Shown here: positions 4,837-8,375 of the stretch, in pieces
How the letters are laid out: each line of letters starts with the position of its first letter
Numbering within the stretch: position 1 is the first letter of the stretch
Origin: CAZMRQ01 sp964568795
GTDB taxonomy: Bacteria > Pseudomonadota > Gammaproteobacteria > Comchoanobacterales > Comchoanobacteraceae
Length of the DNA stretch: 8,375 nt
Reading direction: 5' to 3'
Assembly: GCA_964568795.1 (NCBI GenBank)
Contig: CAZMRQ010000051.1
Span: 1 to 8,375 of the forward strand
Position numbers and translations under genes: made by a program
Notes under the pieces: model-generated
What the model was told of the DNA's origin: nothing
The model's input: the letters and a program-made list of their open reading frames with translations, nothing else
The model's database searches: none

Positions 4837-6959
4837 TTTTCCTCACTTTGAATCAGTAATCTTCGCAACCCACTGCTTTCTGGGCTGCTGACCAAACGTG
4901 CTTTTTCCATTGACTCAACAATGCATGATGCTCTGTTATAGCCTATCTTAAACCGTCTCTGCAAAGAAGACACAGACACTTTGCCATTTTCAATCACCCA
5001 ATTAACAGCATGATCATAGAGATCATCTTTTTCAGCGTGACCGTCAGACTCACTAACCAAAGGATCTTGTTTAAAATTGATCATATAGTCCGGCTGGCCA
5101 TATTTCTTGCATGCTTCTACTATCGCATGGACTTCATCATCACTGACAAATGCACCATGAATCCGTATAGGGACGCTTGTTCCGGGTGGCTGATACAACA
5201 TATCACCATGCCCCAAGAGCTGTTCAGCCCCTCCTTGATCAAGAATCGTTCTCGAATCTATTTTCGATGATACTTGAAATGAAATACGTGTTGGAATATT
5301 TGCTTTAATAAGACCTGTGATAACATCGACTGAGGGTCTTTGCGTTGCGAATATAAGATGTATCCCAGCTGCACGCGCCTTTTGAGCCAGTCGTGCGATT
5401 AACTGCTCGACTTTTTTCCCTACTACCATCATCATATCAGCAAATTCATCTGCAACAACAACGATATAGGGCATTGGCTCTAATGGAATTTTATCAAGTA
5501 TCGCTGTGTTTTGACCATTAGACACCTGGCTTAATGACTTACCTTGCTTCAGGGCAAGGCTCACTTTCGCATTAAATCCAGCAATATTTCTTACACCTGC
5601 AGCCACCATAAGCTGGTATCTTTTCTCCATCTCAGCCACACACCAACGCAATGCACCTGCTGCATCATTCATATCAGTGACAACTGGGGCTAACAGATGT
5701 GGAATATCGGCATACACAGCGAGTTCAAGCATTTTTGGATCTATTAAAATTAACTTTAACATGCTCGGAGGGGCTTTGTATAACATGGAAACAAGCATCG
5801 TATTTAAACCAACTGATTTACCCGACCCTGTCGTTCCTGCTACTAATAAATGAGGCATTTTAATTAAGTCAACAACAACTGGGTAACCCGCAATATCTTT
5901 ACCTAATGCCAAGCTTAAGGGTGATGATGCCTTCTGATATGCGCCCCCCTCTAATGTTTCACTAAGATACACTATTTCACGGGAAGGATTAGGCAACTCA
6001 AGTCCAACATAGGATTTCCCAGGGATAACTTCAACTACCCGGGCTCTCTGAACAGACAGTGACCGAGCTAAATCTGTGACTATAGAACTCAATCGGCTCA
6101 CTTTAGTGCCAGCTGCAAGAGAAAGCTCAAAGCGTGTTATCACAGGGCCTGGGCAGACGTTTTTTACAGCAGCTTTAATACCAAAATCAGCTAGTTTCTT
6201 CTCTACACAACTGGCTAAGTTGTTGAGTTCGTCTTGACTTAATGATTGCGTGCTTTGCTTTGATTTTTGCAACAAGCCTAAAGCAATCTGATAATCCATA
6301 GTCGTCTGATTAGGCGTATCTGCTACAGTGACTTTTCGGACCTTATTGTCTTTCTTGGCAACTAACTGAGACAGCTCTGTTTTCTTTTTAACCTGATAAA
6401 GCTTGGCTAAAATTTTAGTATCAGTTGATTCATTTTTCACGTTTTTAGGACGCAAGCGGATCTTCTGCCAGATCTCTTTCCAACTCATTTGCAAAAGCAT
6501 TAAAACAGCGACTGAAAGAATAACCGTCAACGTAATGCATGTTCCCACAAAACCAAAGCCTTGCAAAAGAGGCCAGATAAAATAATGCCCGATCATCCCG
6601 CCTGATCCGGTCGGTGTATATGTTGAGGGAACTAAAAGAAGTGCAAACAGTGCAGTGATTGAAAGACAGAGCAAGCATGCACCAACAATTGCATGCTTCC
6701 TATCTGACATTTGCCAACTGACCCATGTGGCAGATAAAATAATCACAGGGAGTGCAAAGGATGTATATCCGAAAAGTGAAAGTGTGAAATCAGCTATATA
6801 TGCGCCCAATAGACCTATTGTATTATCAGCAGGATGCGGCGTGACATGGTGAAAAATACCCGGATCAAGCGGTTGATAACTTGCCAGCGCAAGCAACCAA
6901 AGGATGGAAAATAGCGTCAATGATGTGCGTTTAACATCAATCAGGTAGCTTTTTGGCAT
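4833..6959 (-). CDS. ftsK: DNA translocase FtsK
   Basis: FtsK is a septum-anchored ATPase that pumps DNA toward dif and activates XerCD to resolve chromosome dimers at division. This 708-residue version has about four membrane segments in residues 12-158 and a short Lys-rich linker (about 159-215). The alpha/beta motor follows, then a C-terminal winged-helix gamma domain. Motor motifs are Walker A AGTTGSGKS (374-382, Lys381), LILIDPKMLEL (403-413), Walker B IVVVADEFADMM (499-510, Asp504/Glu505), and FATQRPSVDVITG (537-549). The gamma domain (about 645-703) contains RRFKIGYNRAS and MEKARLVSSPESSGLRRLL, matching the part that reads KOPS sites and contacts XerD. It is far shorter than E. coli FtsK (about 1,329) because the linker is short, as in many compact gammaproteobacteria. 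ATG 6959 has no good Shine-Dalgarno (ACCGTG only), but a strong promoter sits 27 bases upstream and no better start exists. First gene of the operon with lolA and serS, divergent from trxB. Confidence 0.97.
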   Translation of the reverse strand: MPKSYLIDVKRTSLTLFSILWLLALASYQPLDPGIFHHVTPHPADNTIGLLGAYIADFTLSLFGYTSFALPVIILSATWVSWQMSDRKHAIVGACLLCLSITALFALLLVPSTYTPTGSGGMIGHYFIWPLLQGFGFVGTCITLTVILSVAVLMLLQMSWKEIWQKIRLRPKNVKNESTDTKILAKLYQVKKKTELSQLVAKKDNKVRKVTVADTPNQTTMDYQIALGLLQKSKQSTQSLSQDELNNLASCVEKKLADFGIKAAVKNVCPGPVITRFELSLAAGTKVSRLSSIVTDLARSLSVQRARVVEVIPGKSYVGLELPNPSREIVYLSETLEGGAYQKASSPLSLALGKDIAGYPVVVDLIKMPHLLVAGTTGSGKSVGLNTMLVSMLYKAPPSMLKLILIDPKMLELAVYADIPHLLAPVVTDMNDAAGALRWCVAEMEKRYQLMVAAGVRNIAGFNAKVSLALKQGKSLSQVSNGQNTAILDKIPLEPMPYIVVVADEFADMMMVVGKKVEQLIARLAQKARAAGIHLIFATQRPSVDVITGLIKANIPTRISFQVSSKIDSRTILDQGGAEQLLGHGDMLYQPPGTSVPIRIHGAFVSDDEVHAIVEACKKYGQPDYMINFKQDPLVSESDGHAEKDDLYDHAVNWVIENGKVSVSSLQRRFKIGYNRASCIVESMEKARLVSSPESSGLRRLLIQSEEK

Positions 6960-6985
6960 GATAAAACCGTGATTTAACTGTAGTC

Positions 6986-7014
6986 ATTATACGTTGAATA
7001 AAAACAGATGCAAA
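6986..7014 (-). promoter_or_regulatory. Promoter of the ftsK-lolA-serS operon
   Basis: Read on the minus strand, TTTGCA (7014-7009, 4 of 6 to the sigma-70 -35 box) is followed by exactly 17 bases and then a perfect TATAAT -10 (6991-6986). Transcription would start near 6979, leaving a leader of about 20 bases before the ftsK ATG at 6959. No terminator or second strong promoter is seen in the overlapping ftsK/lolA/serS junctions, so this promoter probably serves all three genes. Confidence 0.7.
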
Positions 7015-7026
7015 CAATTATCAAAA

Positions 7027-7036
7027 ATGCTAGCAT
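7027..7036 (+). promoter_or_regulatory. Palindrome ATGCTAGCAT and possible trxB extended -10
   Basis: A perfect 10-bp palindrome lies between the ftsK promoter and the preferred trxB start. Its right part reads TGCTAGCAT (7028-7036), which fits an extended -10 (TGn plus TAGCAT, 4 of 6). Transcription from it would start near 7043, about 19 bases before ATG 7062. No convincing -35 is present. It could equally be a protein-binding site acting on the divergent promoters; both readings are tentative. Confidence 0.3.
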
Positions 7037-7061
7037 GGTGAAAATACCGGGGATTAAAGAC

Positions 7062-8009
7062 ATGTCGCAACATCACAAACTCATAATTTTAGGCTCAGGA
7101 CCTGCAGGCTATACAGCATCGGTTTATGCTGCCAGGGCTAATCTCAAACCTCTCATTATCACAGGCATGGAAAAAGGCGGACAGCTGATGAAAACAACCG
7201 ATGTAGATAATTGGCCTGGCGATCATGATGGCTTGCAAGGACCTGATTTAATGGAAAGAATGCATCAGCATGCTATCAAAAATGAAGTTCAAGTCCTCTT
7301 CGACCATATTTCATCTGTGGATCTTACTCAAAAACCGCTCGCACTCAAAAGTGCAAAAAACAACTACACATGTGACGCATTAATTATTGCCACAGGCGCA
7401 TCAGCTCAATACCTCGGACTGCCGTCAGAAAACCAGTACATGGGAAAAGGCGTCTCTGCATGCGCCACCTGTGATGGATTTTTCTATAAAGATCAGGATG
7501 TTGCTGTGATTGGTGGTGGTAATACCGCTGTTGAAGAGGCTCTGTATCTCTCTAACATAGCTAAGAAAGTTATTTTAGTACATCGCCGTGATGCATTGCG
7601 TGCTGAAAAAATATTACAAGATAAGCTATTCAAAAGAAATGCTGAAGGAAAAATCGAGATCATGTGGTCACATCAACTTGCAGAAGTAGTGGGTGATGAC
7701 AAAGGTGTCACTGGGATGATAGTAAAATCAACAGACCATAAAAGTAAAAGTAAGATAGCTGTTAATGGCATATTCATAGCAATAGGACACAAGCCAAACA
7801 CAGACTTATTCACTGGACAACTCAACATGAATCATGGCTATATTAATGTGAACAGCGGCCTTAAAGGCAATGCAACATCAACAAGTGTTCCTGGTGTTTT
7901 TGGTTGTGGCGATGTAATAGATCAAATATACAGACAAGCAGTCACATCAGCTGCCACAGGTTGTATGGCAGCTCTGGATGCAGAAAAATACCTAGATGAT
8001 CTAAATTGA
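7062..8009 (+). CDS. trxB: Thioredoxin reductase (NADPH)
   Basis: TrxB is a cytoplasmic FAD flavoenzyme that moves electrons from NADPH to thioredoxin, supplying ribonucleotide reductase and disulfide repair. From ATG 7062 the protein has 315 residues and begins MSQHHKLIILGSGPAGYTA, aligning with the start of E. coli TrxB (321 residues). The frame is open back to ATG 7008, with another ATG at 7035. The extra 18 residues lack any family counterpart, and 7008 would place the start within the divergent ftsK promoter. I prefer 7062, with GGGGA (7049-7053) as a modest RBS. Domains (numbered from 7062) are the FAD-binding GSGPAG (11-16), the redox-active CATC (Cys134-Cys137) within GVSACATCDGFF, and the NADPH-binding GGGNTA (151-156) followed by HRRD (174-177). 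The second FAD segment is GCGDV (281-285), then IYRQAVTSAATGCMAALDAE. All catalytic residues are intact. It converges on the gene at the right edge with only 7 bases between the stop codons. Confidence 0.97.
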   Translation: MSQHHKLIILGSGPAGYTASVYAARANLKPLIITGMEKGGQLMKTTDVDNWPGDHDGLQGPDLMERMHQHAIKNEVQVLFDHISSVDLTQKPLALKSAKNNYTCDALIIATGASAQYLGLPSENQYMGKGVSACATCDGFFYKDQDVAVIGGGNTAVEEALYLSNIAKKVILVHRRDALRAEKILQDKLFKRNAEGKIEIMWSHQLAEVVGDDKGVTGMIVKSTDHKSKSKIAVNGIFIAIGHKPNTDLFTGQLNMNHGYINVNSGLKGNATSTSVPGVFGCGDVIDQIYRQAVTSAATGCMAALDAEKYLDDLN

Positions 8010-8016
8010 TCTAATC

Positions 8017-8375
8017 TTACTTATCATCTGATGGTTCATTAGGATCTTTTTTATCAAGTATTTTCTTTGAAAATCCTGATAGAAATCCAGCAAGCGCATT
8101 AGCACCTTTGCCCAAGACACCTGCACCCACGCCTAAGACGTGCTTTGAAGTATCAACGACTTTTTTAAGTGTTTCTTGTTGCTTTGCATTGACATGCTCC
8201 TCTGCTGACGCTGGATCCGCTGCAGGAGAATCACCCTGTGCAGCGGCTTCCTGAGGTTTTGCATCATCTGCTTTTTCCGCTGGCGATGTAGCTGCGGCTT
8301 CTGGGGCCTGATCTGCACTTGCTTCTGGGGCCTGCTCTGCACTCGCTTCTGGTGCAGCATCGGTTTTTTTAGGTT
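8017..8375 (-). CDS. C-terminal part of an Ala/Pro/Glu-rich protein of unknown function
   Basis: The frame is open from the window edge to TAA at 8019-8017, giving 118 C-terminal residues; the start lies outside. I do not recognise the family. Residues 1-60 are low-complexity and acidic (Ala, Pro, Glu, Asp, Gln), with the unit APEASAEQ / APEASADQ / APEAAA repeated. Residues about 61-76 look like a charged helix (HVNAKQQETLKKVVDTSK). Residues 77-104 are Gly/Ala-rich and moderately hydrophobic (HVLGVGAGVLGKG, then ANALAGFLSGFSKK), and the tail is acidic and polar (DKKDPNEPSDDK). This could be a flexible linker leading to a membrane-contacting or amphipathic C-terminal segment, but that is a guess. 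Codon use looks coding: Ala codons vary at the third base while the protein pattern is kept. Opposing frames over this stretch give implausible Gln/Arg-rich products. Neighbour: convergent with trxB. Confidence 0.72.
   Translation of the reverse strand, partial: PKKTDAAPEASAEQAPEASADQAPEAAATSPAEKADDAKPQEAAAQGDSPAADPASAEEHVNAKQQETLKKVVDTSKHVLGVGAGVLGKGANALAGFLSGFSKKILDKKDPNEPSDDK
8299..8354 (-). repeat. 24-bp tandem repeat within the Ala/Pro-rich gene
   Basis: Two adjacent 24-bp units, 8299-8322 and 8323-8346, differ at two positions, and a partial third unit begins at 8347 (8 bases match). Each full unit encodes eight residues of the APEASA(E/D)Q pattern in frame, so copy number can change without a frameshift. 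One visible difference changes Glu to Asp; the other is silent in an Ala codon. Confidence 0.85.

Noticed and set aside
7008..7061. Longer trxB start at 7008 (18 extra residues)
   Set aside because: The extension has no counterpart in TrxB proteins, would start inside the divergent ftsK promoter, and the 7062 start matches the family N-terminus exactly.
8133..8360. Open frame on the minus strand with an ATG near 8360, giving a Gln/Arg-rich 75-residue product
   Set aside because: It is the shifted reading of the Ala/Pro/Glu-rich gene. Its composition is an artefact of the repeats, and the neighbouring frame runs through to the window edge with better protein character.
1..8375. CRISPR array, tRNA or rRNA genes, riboswitch
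   Set aside because: No regularly spaced repeats with variable spacers, no tRNA cloverleaf with a T-loop motif and no rRNA-like stretch were seen. The 5' leaders found are too short for a riboswitch.

Overview
The window reads as a chromosomal piece of an AT-rich gammaproteobacterium. The strongest clue is the order trxB / ftsK – lolA – serS, a classic gammaproteobacterial neighbourhood. The proteins also resemble the gammaproteobacterial versions of TrxB, YccA and SerRS. The low G+C, compact FtsK and decayed accessory genes suggest a Legionella/Coxiella-like lineage (order Legionellales). That placement is inference from style, not from a database match.

Bases 1 to about 1080 hold the wreck of an AbiE-type (type IV) toxin-antitoxin pair on the + strand. 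The tail of the upstream gene, probably the AbiEi antitoxin, carries a one-base frameshift near 56-66. The AbiEii nucleotidyltransferase toxin that follows is cut by an in-frame TAA at 602-604, and one acidic residue of its catalytic D-x-D signature has become Tyr. Next comes an IS481-family insertion sequence (about 1120-2160) with an apparently intact DDE transposase. A perfect 13-bp inverted repeat lies immediately before its ribosome binding site. This is the only accessory, mobile part of the window.

From 2214 onward the content is housekeeping. A BI-1/YccA membrane protein (2284-2946, +) has its own extended -10 promoter and faces the end of a three-gene minus-strand operon. That operon is ftsK (6959-4833), lolA (4836-4273) and serS (4280-3015). 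All three genes overlap end to start, so chromosome segregation, lipoprotein transport and seryl-tRNA synthesis share one transcript. It is driven by a promoter with a perfect TATAAT at 6991-6986. Divergent from it is trxB (start most likely 7062, end 8009), encoding thioredoxin reductase. Convergent with trxB, the last 359 bases encode the C-terminal part of an Ala/Pro/Glu-rich protein of unknown function, which runs off the window edge and contains a 24-bp tandem repeat.

I do not see a convincing new biological system. The points most worth a second look are the stepwise decay of the toxin-antitoxin pair, the hairpin in front of the transposase, the repeat-bearing unknown protein at the right edge, and a few substitutions at normally conserved positions (BI-1 His177, SerRS Tyr354).
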